The position numbers were made by a program, and so were the translations under genes. From NCBI RefSeq assembly GCF_042655385.1, contig NZ_JBHSMA010000010.1, positions 62,001 through 126,000 of the forward strand: a stretch of DNA of 64,000 nt, read 5' to 3'. Source of the DNA: Larkinella bovis (GTDB lineage Bacteria > Bacteroidota > Bacteroidia > Cytophagales > Spirosomataceae). The notes under the pieces are model-generated. The model ran no database searches and was not told the origin of the DNA. It worked only from the letters and a program-made list of their open reading frames with translations. Each line of letters begins with the position of its first letter. The first letter of the stretch is position 1. This document shows positions 8,296 through 17,400 of the stretch, piece after piece.

Positions 8296-11200
8296 ATGTC
8301 ATTCCCACTACGCATCAGTTCCCTTTTCCTGTTCGGCGTCATCGTTCTGCTGTCGACCAGCCTGACCGTTCGCGTGGCCGATCCGGTGCGCGTGCTGGTG
8401 TTTTCGAAAACCAAAGGCTGGAAGCACACCTCGATTCCGTTTGGCATTGCGGCCCTTCAGAAGCTGGGACAGGAGCATAATTTTTTGGTGGATACAACCA
8501 AAAATGGCGCGTTGTTTACGGACGAAAACCTGAAGAAATACGCGGCCGTAATTTTTAATAACACCACCGGCAACGTCCTGAACGGCGAGCAGCAGGCGGC
8601 TTTTGAGCGTTACATCCAGGCCGGGGGCGGCTACGTCGGGATTCACGCGGCTGCCGATACGGAATACGACTGGCCCTGGTATGCCAAACTGATGGGGGCG
8701 CATTTTGCCAGTCACCCACACAATCCGAACGTCCGGAAAGCCACCGTTGAGGTAACCGACAAAAATCACGGCGCGACCCGGCACTTGCCGGATCGCTGGG
8801 AACGCACCGACGAGTGGTACAATTACCGCTCGTTTTATACCGGCATTAAACCGCTGGCCTATCTGGACGAAAGTAGCTATGAGGGCGGTACCAACGGGGC
8901 CAATCACCCCATTAGCTGGTACCACGAATTTGACGGCGGGCGGGCCTTTTACACGGGCAACGGCCATACCGACGAAAGTTTCAGCGAACCGCTGTTTCTG
9001 ACGCATTTGCTGGGCGGCATCCAGTACGCCATCGGCGACGCCAAACCGCTCGATTATAAAAAAGCCTACGCGAAAGTGACGCCGGAACCCAACCGCTTCG
9101 TCAAAACCGTACTGGTCAACGACCTCGCTTCGCCGATGGAACTGGCCGTCACGCCCGACGGCCGGGTGTTCTTCACCGAACTTCAGGGCAATCTGTCGGT
9201 CTACGATACCAAAACCCGGAAGCACTCGCTGGTCCACGCTTTTCCGATCACCAATGCCGGTGGTACGGGCCTGATCGGCGTGACAGTGGATCCGAACTTC
9301 GCCAGAAACGGGCACCTTTTCGTATACTATGCGCCGGGTGGTCAGACGGAAGAACCGATCAATTTCCAACTCTCGCGGTTTACCGTTCGGGCCAATAATA
9401 CGCTGGACCTGGCATCGGAGAAAGTGTTGCTGAAAGTGCCGGTTGAGAAAATCAGCGGGGCGCACCACGGCGGTTCGCTGGCCTGGGACAAGGACGGGAA
9501 TTTGTATTTATCGACCGGCGACAGTTCCAGCCCGTTTCCGTCCGACGGCTATTCGCCGATGGATGAACGCCCCGGGAAAGAATTTTACAGCCTGGATGCG
9601 CAGCGCTCGTCGGCAAACACGAACGATCTGAAAGGGAAAGTACTCCGGATTCATCCCGAACCGGATGGTAGTTACACGATTCCCGGCGGCAATTTGTTTC
9701 CGAAAGAAACCGGAAAAACCCGACCGGAAATTTACGTGATGGGGTGCCGAAACCCGTATCGGATTGCGGTTAACCCGAAAACCTCGACGGTATACTGGGG
9801 CGAAATCGGGCCGGATGCGGGCAAGGATGGGGTGCAGGGGCCGCGCGGCTACGACGAATTTAATCAGGCGAAAAAAGCCGGAAATTTCGGCTGGCCTTAT
9901 TTTGTCGGGAACAATTATGCGTACGTAAAATGGGACTTTGCGACCAAAACCGCCGGACCAAAATTCGATCCCCAAGCACCCGTGAACTATTCGCCGAACA
10001 ATACGGGGTTGAACCAGTTGCCCCCGGCCACCCCCGCCATGATCTGGTATCCGTACGCGGCATCGGAAGAGTTTCCGGAACTCGGTCAGGGGGGGCGCAG
10101 TGCCATGGCGGGGGCATTTTACACCTTTAACCGGAATTCGACTTCGACGAGCAAGTTTCCGGAGTATTACGACGGCAAGCTGTTTGTGTTCGACTGGATG
10201 CGCAACTGGGTGCTGGCGCTGACGTTCGATGAAAACGAAAACTACGTCCGCAGCGAACCCTTCATGCCCGGCAACGGCGACTTCCGGCGGCCTATTGACC
10301 TCAGTTTCGGAACCGATGGGGTGATGTATATGCTGGAATACGGTTCGGTTTATGGGGCGGATAACGAAGATGCGCGACTGGTCAAAATTGAATACAATAC
10401 CGGCAACCGGGCGCCCATTGCGCAGGCCAGTGTACAGGACACGGTGATCGAAAATCGCCTGGACCGTACGGTTTTTCTGACCTCCGAACGCCGGAATTTC
10501 CCGATTTTGCGGGAATCGGCTGGCCCGGCTCCGTTGCGGGTGATGTTCAGTGGCCGGGGAAGCCGTGACCTCGATGACGACAATGAAGTGACCTACCAGT
10601 GGCTGTTCGATGGGAAAAAGGTAGGCGCCACTACGTTGAATGCCAGTCACACCTACACGAAACCCGGTATTTATAGAGCTATTCTGAACGTAACCGATCG
10701 GGCGGGGCTGGTGGGGCGCGATACCGTCATCGTGAAAGTCGGTAATGCCAAACCGGCGGTGGCCATTGCCAGTCCGCAGAATAAGTCGTTTTACTGGGAA
10801 GGAAAACCGTTTGCGTATGCCGTGAAGGTGCAGGACCGTGAGGACGGTACAATTGACCCGAAGCGAATCCGGGTGTCGTATAGCTATAATCCGCAGCCGA
10901 GTATGCTTGATCCAAATGCGCCCAAGTCACCGACTTCGGTGCTGGTCAGTAACCCGCCGGGCAAAATCCTGATGGATGCCAGCGACTGCAAAGCCTGTCA
11001 CACGATCGATAAAGTATCGGTGGGGCCGTCGCTGCTGGCCGTGGCGCAACGGTATAAAAGCCAGCCCGATGCTCCCGACAAGCTGGCGGCCAAGATTATC
11101 AAGGGCGGGGGCGGCAACTGGGGAACCGTGCATGTGATGAGCGCGCACCCGCAAATTCCGATGACCGATGCGCAGGAAATGGTCCGCTACATTTTTTCGC

Positions 11201-11745
11201 TGACCGACAAACCGCGCGCGCCGAAAACCGTACCGTTGCAAGGCTCACTGACGCTGAAGGACCATCAGAAAGACGAACCGAACGGGCAATACACCCTCCT
11301 GGCTTCCTATACCGACAAAGGCGGGCCGGTGGTGGGGCCACTCACCGCCACGGAAGCCGTCACCCTGCGACCTGCGAAGGTACTGGCCATTTATGCCGAC
11401 GCCCATCCCGGCTTCAACCGGTTTGGTAAAAACCTGTCGCAGGGCGGCCACAAGGCGTATATCTTGCTGAAAAACATCGACCTGACCAACATCAGCCAAT
11501 TCGTCTACGAGTACGCATCGTCGGAGCACGCGGGCGAGATTCAGGTGCGCATTGATTCGCAGGCCGGGCCGATCATCAGCACGACACCTTATCAACCAAC
11601 GGGCAACGGCAATACGCTGAAAGAAATAACGGGTACGGTTGAAAAACCGGTTTCGGGGCGGCACGATGTCTACTTCTTCGCCATCAAACCCACCAAACCG
11701 AACGATTCGATCCTGAAACTGAACAGCATCGAGTTTCGGCAGTGA
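8296..11745 (+). CDS. exported ThuA / PQQ-type sugar dehydrogenase / PKD / cytochrome c / CBM fusion
   Basis: A 1149-residue exported protein with at least five modules. After a signal sequence (about 1-30) comes a ThuA-like domain of glutamine-amidotransferase fold (about 32-265; KGWKHTSIP, GGYVGIHAAADTEYDWPWY). A glucose/sorbosone-dehydrogenase-like beta-propeller follows (about 275-690; SGAHHGGSLAWDKDGNLYLS, MGCRNPYRIAVNPKT), then a PKD domain (about 745-815). A class I cytochrome c domain has CKACH at 898-902 and a candidate Met ligand in HVMSAHPQIPMTD. A CBM6-like beta-sandwich closes the protein (about 1030-1149). This order is known in Bacteroidota and Planctomycetes. The logical role is periplasmic oxidation of a sugar with electrons passed to the built-in heme. 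PQQ use is inferred from the fold, not shown. Confidence 0.9.
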   Translation: MSFPLRISSLFLFGVIVLLSTSLTVRVADPVRVLVFSKTKGWKHTSIPFGIAALQKLGQEHNFLVDTTKNGALFTDENLKKYAAVIFNNTTGNVLNGEQQAAFERYIQAGGGYVGIHAAADTEYDWPWYAKLMGAHFASHPHNPNVRKATVEVTDKNHGATRHLPDRWERTDEWYNYRSFYTGIKPLAYLDESSYEGGTNGANHPISWYHEFDGGRAFYTGNGHTDESFSEPLFLTHLLGGIQYAIGDAKPLDYKKAYAKVTPEPNRFVKTVLVNDLASPMELAVTPDGRVFFTELQGNLSVYDTKTRKHSLVHAFPITNAGGTGLIGVTVDPNFARNGHLFVYYAPGGQTEEPINFQLSRFTVRANNTLDLASEKVLLKVPVEKISGAHHGGSLAWDKDGNLYLSTGDSSSPFPSDGYSPMDERPGKEFYSLDAQRSSANTNDLKGKVLRIHPEPDGSYTIPGGNLFPKETGKTRPEIYVMGCRNPYRIAVNPKTSTVYWGEIGPDAGKDGVQGPRGYDEFNQAKKAGNFGWPYFVGNNYAYVKWDFATKTAGPKFDPQAPVNYSPNNTGLNQLPPATPAMIWYPYAASEEFPELGQGGRSAMAGAFYTFNRNSTSTSKFPEYYDGKLFVFDWMRNWVLALTFDENENYVRSEPFMPGNGDFRRPIDLSFGTDGVMYMLEYGSVYGADNEDARLVKIEYNTGNRAPIAQASVQDTVIENRLDRTVFLTSERRNFPILRESAGPAPLRVMFSGRGSRDLDDDNEVTYQWLFDGKKVGATTLNASHTYTKPGIYRAILNVTDRAGLVGRDTVIVKVGNAKPAVAIASPQNKSFYWEGKPFAYAVKVQDREDGTIDPKRIRVSYSYNPQPSMLDPNAPKSPTSVLVSNPPGKILMDASDCKACHTIDKVSVGPSLLAVAQRYKSQPDAPDKLAAKIIKGGGGNWGTVHVMSAHPQIPMTDAQEMVRYIFSLTDKPRAPKTVPLQGSLTLKDHQKDEPNGQYTLLASYTDKGGPVVGPLTATEAVTLRPAKVLAIYADAHPGFNRFGKNLSQGGHKAYILLKNIDLTNISQFVYEYASSEHAGEIQVRIDSQAGPIISTTPYQPTGNGNTLKEITGTVEKPVSGRHDVYFFAIKPTKPNDSILKLNSIEFRQ

Positions 11746-11760
11746 AAGGGGGCGGTTTAG

Positions 11761-11844
11761 GGGATTCGGTTTAGGGTGGCTGGTGTAGATGGTATAGGCG
11801 CCAGCTACCGCATACCGTAAACCAGCAACTGTAAACCGAATCCC
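11761..11844. repeat. nested intergenic palindrome (element E2)
   Basis: Just after the fusion gene, GGGATTCGGTTTA at 11761-11773 is perfectly complementary to TAAACCGAATCCC at 11832-11844. Inside it are GCTGGT (11779-11784) with ACCAGC (11821-11826) and GGTAT (11791-11795) with ATACC (11812-11816). It shares the ATTCGGT/ACCGAAT word with the palindromes at 12598 and 24088. No T-run follows, so it is not a classical terminator. Confidence 0.6.
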
Positions 11845-11984
11845 GTCAGCCTGCTTCTGCAAATTTTATTCGGCTAATCTGGGATTTAAACAGTTTTTAC
11901 TTGTATAAATCGCAAACTGACGGTTTTTTAGTTATGTAATAAGAATTATTGCTGTTATTTTACCTCCTGATAATACCGGCAACT

Positions 11985-12593
11985 TTGGATCAGCGCAACC
12001 GCGTCATCGAAGAAAACAGCTACTTACTGGAACTCTGGCAACGCTCAAAAGCCGGAGACAAGCTGGCTTTTTGTCAGTTGGCGGAATCGCAGTACCGATC
12101 CCTGTTCAGCTACGCGACCAGTTTTACAACGGACCGCGAGTTCATCAAGGACTCAATTCAGGAAATTTTCATCAACATCTGGGAGAAGCGGCAGGTCATT
12201 TCGATCCAGTACGTTTCCATTTACCTGTTTAAATCGCTCCGGAATCAGTTGCTTCAGGAGTTTCGTCGGAACAGGCATGCCGTGTCGGTTCAGGAGATTA
12301 GTCAACTATCTGACTGGGAGACGGTTGAGAATACGATTGAGCGCAACGAAACCGATCTGGAAAGCCAGCGCAAAATCCGCGAAGCCATTGATTCGCTCCC
12401 CAAACGGCAACAGGAAGTCGTTTTTCTGAAGTTTTACAAAGGGCTGGAAAATGAACAAATTGCGGAATTAATGGAAATCAACCGCCAGTCAGTGGCCAAT
12501 CTTCTCTATAAGGCCTTATCTTCCCTCAAGAATCAGATCGCGTTTTTCCGGTACTGGTTGATCGTACTGGGATTATTTCTAAAAATCTGGTAA
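11985..12593 (+). CDS. ECF-type RNA polymerase sigma-70 factor
   Basis: An extracytoplasmic-function sigma factor of about 202 residues. Region 2 is clear (FCQLAESQYRSLFSYATSF, then DSIQEIFINIWEKR). Region 4 carries a helix-turn-helix (LPKRQQEVVFLKFYKGLENEQIAELMEINRQSVANLLYKAL). There is no in-frame ATG before region 2. TTG codons occur at 11949 and 11985; the later one is preferred because the extra residues would form an unlikely hydrophobic leader. In Bacteroidota such factors usually pair with a FecR anti-sigma factor and a TonB receptor; no FecR gene is present here. A perfect 13-bp hairpin follows the stop. The C-terminus ends in a hydrophobic stretch (FRYWLIVLGLFLKIW), unusual for a sigma factor. 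Confidence 0.88.
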   Translation: MDQRNRVIEENSYLLELWQRSKAGDKLAFCQLAESQYRSLFSYATSFTTDREFIKDSIQEIFINIWEKRQVISIQYVSIYLFKSLRNQLLQEFRRNRHAVSVQEISQLSDWETVENTIERNETDLESQRKIREAIDSLPKRQQEVVFLKFYKGLENEQIAELMEINRQSVANLLYKALSSLKNQIAFFRYWLIVLGLFLKIW

Positions 12594-12597
12594 CAAA

Positions 12598-12628
12598 ATA
12601 ACCACCGAATAACAAATTCGGTGGTTAT
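12598..12628. terminator. perfect 13-bp hairpin after the sigma-factor gene
   Basis: ATAACCACCGAAT (12598-12610) and ATTCGGTGGTTAT (12616-12628) pair without mismatch around the loop AACAA. It begins 4 bp after the stop codon. No U-tract follows (CGGGTTGTT), so it could be a weak terminator or an mRNA 3'-end stabiliser. The CCACCGAAT core is shared with the palindrome at 24088. Confidence 0.55.
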
Positions 12629-12827
12629 CGGGTTGTTAGACAAACCTAAAAACGCGCTATTTGAACCGACCGGACCGAAACCGCCCTGCCGGTGTTGCTG
12701 AATTCGTCCTGAATTCAACCGTGAAGGCAAAGAAACCGGGCTTTGCTTAGAAGCGGTTTAAGAACTTATTAGAATTTGCTTAGCCGGATTGCCGGTTTTT
12801 TTAACGTTTACTTTAATATCCTATCCG

Positions 12828-13469
12828 ATGCAGATTGAGAGTGTATTTCGCAACAACGAGAAGTGGATTGCCGAAAAACTGGCGATTAACGAGGATTATT
12901 TTCATGATTTGGCAAAAGGGCAATCGCCTGAAATCCTGTACGTTGGGTGCTCCGACAGCCGGGTGACCGCCGAGGAGTTGATGGGGGTTCAGCCGGGCGA
13001 GGTATTTGTTCACCGGAACATCGCCAACCTCGTCAACAACATCGACCTGAATGTCATGTCGGTGATCAATTACGCCATCCGGCACCTGAAAGTCAATCAC
13101 GTGGTGGTCTGCGGGCATTATAACTGCGGGGGGGTGAAAGCGGCCATGCAGTCGGTCGATCTGGGCATTCTGAATCCGTGGTTACGCAACATCCGTGATG
13201 TGTACCGGCTGCACAAGGACGAATTAAATGCCATTCAGGACCTCGACGCTCGCTACGACCGGCTGGTTGAACTGAACGTCGAAGAGCAGTGTGTCAACCT
13301 GATCAAAACCGCAGCCGTTCAGGAAGCCTCCCGCGACCGGGGCCTGATAGTACACGGGTGGGTATTCGATATCCGGACCGGCAAATTGATCGATCTGAAA
13401 ATCGATTTCCAGAAGAAACTGGAAAGCATTCGGGAAATCTACAACCTGATGAACCAGTCCGGCCAGTAA
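12828..13469 (+). CDS. beta-class carbonic anhydrase
   Basis: A cytoplasmic zinc enzyme interconverting CO2 and bicarbonate, 213 residues from the ATG at 12828. The frame is open upstream, but only non-ATG starts occur there. Zinc ligands and the catalytic dyad are present: Cys41-Ser-Asp43-Ser-Arg45 in the VGCSDSR motif, and His97-x2-Cys100 in VCGHYNCGGV. Length and motif spacing fit the plant-type or E. coli Can-like beta class. It sits alone after the sigma factor and converges at 7 bp with the membrane protein gene downstream. A dyad (TGAATTC, 5 bp, GAATTCA) lies at 12699-12717 in the upstream region. Confidence 0.95.
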   Translation: MQIESVFRNNEKWIAEKLAINEDYFHDLAKGQSPEILYVGCSDSRVTAEELMGVQPGEVFVHRNIANLVNNIDLNVMSVINYAIRHLKVNHVVVCGHYNCGGVKAAMQSVDLGILNPWLRNIRDVYRLHKDELNAIQDLDARYDRLVELNVEEQCVNLIKTAAVQEASRDRGLIVHGWVFDIRTGKLIDLKIDFQKKLESIREIYNLMNQSGQ

Positions 13470-13476
13470 CTGCTGT

Positions 13477-14181
13477 TTAGTCCGGCGAACCGTGAGGTAC
13501 CAGCCGGAACCGGTATCGAAGCGTAAAATTCTGCGCCATCCGTGCGGGCAGCGGTTCAGACTGCTGCCCGGCGGACGGTGTGATCCAGCCCGACCAGGCC
13601 GTTGACTCCTGCGGGTGTTTGGGTAAATCCAGTTGATAGTCAACGGGTTCATTGTAGACGAAGACGCGCATTCGCCATTTGTTAATTTCGTAAGGCGTGG
13701 TCTGCCAGGGCAGAATCACAAAACCGCCTTCTTCCCGAACCGGCATCGGAAGCCTGGACTCGAAATCCTGCCCGATGAACTGAAAGCCCAGCGCGGAGTC
13801 GATGGCTTGCCCGTTCAGAAATGCTTTCGGTACGCGCGCTTCCACGTCGAGCACCGCCCGGTGGTCGGCATACTGAAGCACATACGGTTCGTCGGCCGAC
13901 CAGATCAGGTAGGTCACCAGCCAGCCGATGAGCGCAACGCCATCAAAAAGCTGGAGGTAGCGCAGGAAATGGTCGGCCAGCAACCGCTGCGCCAGCAACC
14001 AGGTCAGCCAAAAACCGACAAAAGCCGCCAGAAAACCACCCCAGGTACCGAAGTAGGCCACGGCCATACCGCTATCGCCGGAAAGGCCTTTGTTCATCGA
14101 AAAGACTATGCCGGAAAACAGAAAGAAATACAGCGGGGCCGCACACAGGCTGGCAATCAGTAATGTAAGAAACCGTTCCAT
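13477..14181 (-). CDS. unknown membrane protein with C-terminal soluble domain
   Basis: I do not recognise this 234-residue protein. It has three hydrophobic segments in the first half: about residues 5-30 (LLIASLCAAPLYFFLF), 40-68 (YFGTWGGFLAAFVGFWLTWLL) and 79-95 (LFDGVALIGWLVTYLIW). A soluble part of about 135 residues follows, rich in Pro and Trp, which predicts beta-structure (RMRVFVYNEPVDYQLDLP). The last hydrophobic helix is followed by SADEPYVLQYADHRAVLDVEARVPKAF. The pattern suggests an inner-membrane anchor with a periplasmic beta domain. No signal peptide or enzyme motif is visible. Neighbours give no clue. Confidence 0.7.
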   Translation of the reverse strand: MERFLTLLIASLCAAPLYFFLFSGIVFSMNKGLSGDSGMAVAYFGTWGGFLAAFVGFWLTWLLAQRLLADHFLRYLQLFDGVALIGWLVTYLIWSADEPYVLQYADHRAVLDVEARVPKAFLNGQAIDSALGFQFIGQDFESRLPMPVREEGGFVILPWQTTPYEINKWRMRVFVYNEPVDYQLDLPKHPQESTAWSGWITPSAGQQSEPLPARMAQNFTLRYRFRLVPHGSPD

Positions 14182-14437
14182 AGCCCCAAGGTAAGGGCCT
14201 ATCGGTTGTAGGAATAGCCAGAATCAATAACCGGGTGGTCTGGATAGATAAGCCGGCGAAAAAAAACGATAAGTAACACAATTCGGTCTCCACAAAACCG
14301 GATGAGACATCCGGCGCGTCCCTTATCGCGTTGTTAAGTTTTTACGCACGGTTTTTGTTGCGAATTATCCGTATTATCAGACATAATTATAAAAAATATA
14401 GATAATTTTATTTTTCTTTATATAGATCAACAGGTTT

Positions 14438-17400
14438 ATGATGAAATGCTTACGTTTTTTTTTATTAGTGTTCCCGTTGTCTTTCCTGTTATTTATCGCT
14501 CAGGCATTCCCCATCCGGTTTAAACATATTACGACCAACGATGGTCTTTCGCAAAACAATGTTACCTGTATTTTGCAGGGTCGGCAGGGCTTTATGTGGT
14601 TTGGCACGCAGGATGGTTTAAACCGGTATGATGGCTATACGTTTACGGTGTACCGGAACGATCCGAAGAACCCAGCCAGTATCAGTCATAGTTTTATCCG
14701 GGCCTTGTACGAAGACCGGCAGGGGCGCCTGTGGGTGGGCACCGAAGACGGTGGACTGAATCTCTTTGACCGGGAGACGAATGGTTTTACGACTTTTCAG
14801 CGCACGGCCGACAAGCAGAGAGGCCTGAGCCATAACCAGGTGACGACCATTCGGCAAGACCAGCAGGGCTATTTGTGGGTCGGGACATTTGGCGGGGGGG
14901 TCAACCGCTTCGATCCGGTTCGCCAGACGTTCACGCATTTTACCCACGACCCCGCCCGGCCCGGGAGTTTGGGCAATGATTTTGTCAACGATCTGCTGGT
15001 GGATACCGACGGCCATATCTGGGTGGCGACTGAAGGGGGACTGGACGAATTTGACGCGACGACCCAGACATTCCGGCATTTTATAACAAATCCGGCGGAC
15101 CCGCACTCGCTGAGTCACAATAATGTTATGGCGCTTCTGGAGGATACGCAGAAGCGCATCTGGGTAGCGACCGAAGGGGGCGGTTTGAACCTGCTGAATC
15201 CCGATCAGAAAACCTTTACCCGTTTCCAGTACAACCCGAAGAATGCCAATACCATCGGTCATAATGACGTTATTTCGCTCGAAGAAGACAGCGGAGGCAA
15301 TCTGTGGGTGGGCACCCGCAACGGCGGGATCAGCATCATCAGCCGGAATCTCAGTACAGTAACGCGCTGCCCGTACAGCGAAACCAACCCGGAAGGGCTG
15401 AACAACGGCTCGATTTATTCCCTCTGCCGCGACCGGAAAGGCGATATGTGGGTGGGCACTTACAGCGGTGGGATCAATTTTTACGACCGCGAACCCCGGA
15501 AATTTGAATTGTACGAACGGGATCGGTACAGCGACAACAGCTTGAGTAACAACAATGTACTGTCGATTTGGGAAGATCATGAAGGATTCCTCTGGCTGGG
15601 AACCGATGGCGGTGGCCTGAACCGGCTGGATCAGAAAACAAACCGGTTTACGTGGTTCTTCCACCAAGCCAGCGATCCGCACAGCATCGGCAGCGACTTT
15701 GTCATGTGTGTCTACGAGGACCAGGACCACAACCTCTGGACCGGAAACTACAAAGGCGGCCTGAGTGTAAGGCGGAAGAATACGAATGGGTTCATTAATT
15801 TTCCGAAAACCGGCGGCCCCGACGGCATTAGCCATGAGAGCATCTGCGCGATTACGGAAGACCGCGATGGCAACCTCTGGCTGGGCACGCTGGGCACGGG
15901 CGTGAGCCGGTATGAGAAGAAAACCGGGACGTTTACGCATTTCCGGCCAAACCCGGAACGGGCCGGGAGCCTCAGCCACGGCCTCATTCGTTCGCTGTAC
16001 TGCGACCGCCGGGGCACGCTCTGGGTAGGGACGGAAGGGGGTGGTTTAAACCGGTTTGACGCCCGGAGCGGTACGTTTAGTGTGTATCGCTACAACCGGA
16101 ACCAACCCGGTAGCCTGAGCAACAATTTTGTCAATAGTGTTTACGAAGATACCGGCGGCACCTTGTGGATTGGTACCGACAGCGGACTGAACCAGTTCGA
16201 CCCCAAAACCGGGTTGTTTCGGACCTACCGGCAGCAGGATGGCCTGCCGAACGAGGTGATTCAGGGCATTGCCGAAGATAGCCACAAAAACCTCTGGATC
16301 AGTACGAACAAAGGGGTTTGTAAGTTCAATGTCCGCACCAGGGCTGTCCGTACTTACGGCATCAGCGACGGTTTGCAGGGCAATTCATTCAACCGGCGGG
16401 CGGTTTTTGTCGGACGCCAGGGCGAGATTTTCTTCGGCGGCACCAACGGGATGAACCGTTTTTACCCCGATAGCCTGCGCGATAATGCTGCCAAACCGCC
16501 GGTTTTCATCACCGATTTTCAGCTTTTCAACAAATCGGTCGTGATTGGAGCGCCGGATTCACCCCTTCGGAAAAGTATTACCGAAACCACGGAACTGACG
16601 CTGGCGTACTGGCAGTCGGTTTTTACGCTGAAGTTTGCGGCCCTGAATTATTCGTTGCCCGAAAAAAACCAGTACGCCTACCAACTCCAGGGATTTGACC
16701 ACGACTGGCATTACGTGGGCAACGTCCGGACCGCGACCTACACCAACCTGGACCCGGGTGAATACATGTTCCGCGTCAAAGCGTCGAACAACGATGGCGT
16801 CTGGAACGAGCAGGGAACCGCCCTCAGCATTATTATTACCCCGCCGTTCTGGAAAACCTGGTGGTTCCGAACCGCCGGGGTGTTACTGCTGTTGCTGGGC
16901 GCGTATGGGCTTTACCGGTACCGGGTCAAAACGATTCAGGCGCAGAAAGCCGCACTGGAAAAGGAGGTGGGCGAACGAACGGCGGAAGTGCGTTACCAGA
17001 AAGGAGAATTGCAGGCGCAGTCGGAGCACTTGCAGACGCTGGTGGAAGAAATCCACGAGCAGCGGGTTCAGGAAAAACGGGCGCGGGAAGACGCCGAAAA
17101 GGCCAATCAGGCCAAAAGCGTATTTCTGGCTACGATGAGCCACGAAATCCGGACGCCCATGAACGGGGTGCTGGGCATGACGTATCTGTTGCAGGAAACC
17201 GAACTGTCGGAAGAACAGCACGAATACGTCGATACGATTCACCAGTGTGGCACTAACCTGCTGGGGGTCATCAACGATATTCTCGATTTCTCGAAGATCG
17301 AATCGGGGAGTTTGGAACTGGAGTTGCAGGATGTCGATCTGCGGCACTGCATCGAAGATGTGCTGGATTTGTTTGCCAGCAAAGCCGCCGACATGGGGCT

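Noticed and set aside
8308..10650. Long minus-strand open frames
   Set aside because: They are antisense to the ThuA/dehydrogenase fusion, whose domains are unmistakable on the plus strand.
12786..12804. CCGG-rich hairpin followed by seven T before carbonic anhydrase
   Set aside because: The stem is only 4 bp and self-complementary CCGG words are common here; not a credible terminator.
14618..15979. 453-codon minus-strand frame
   Set aside because: It is antisense to the propeller repeats of the hybrid kinase; its apparent repeats are the mirror of the real ones.
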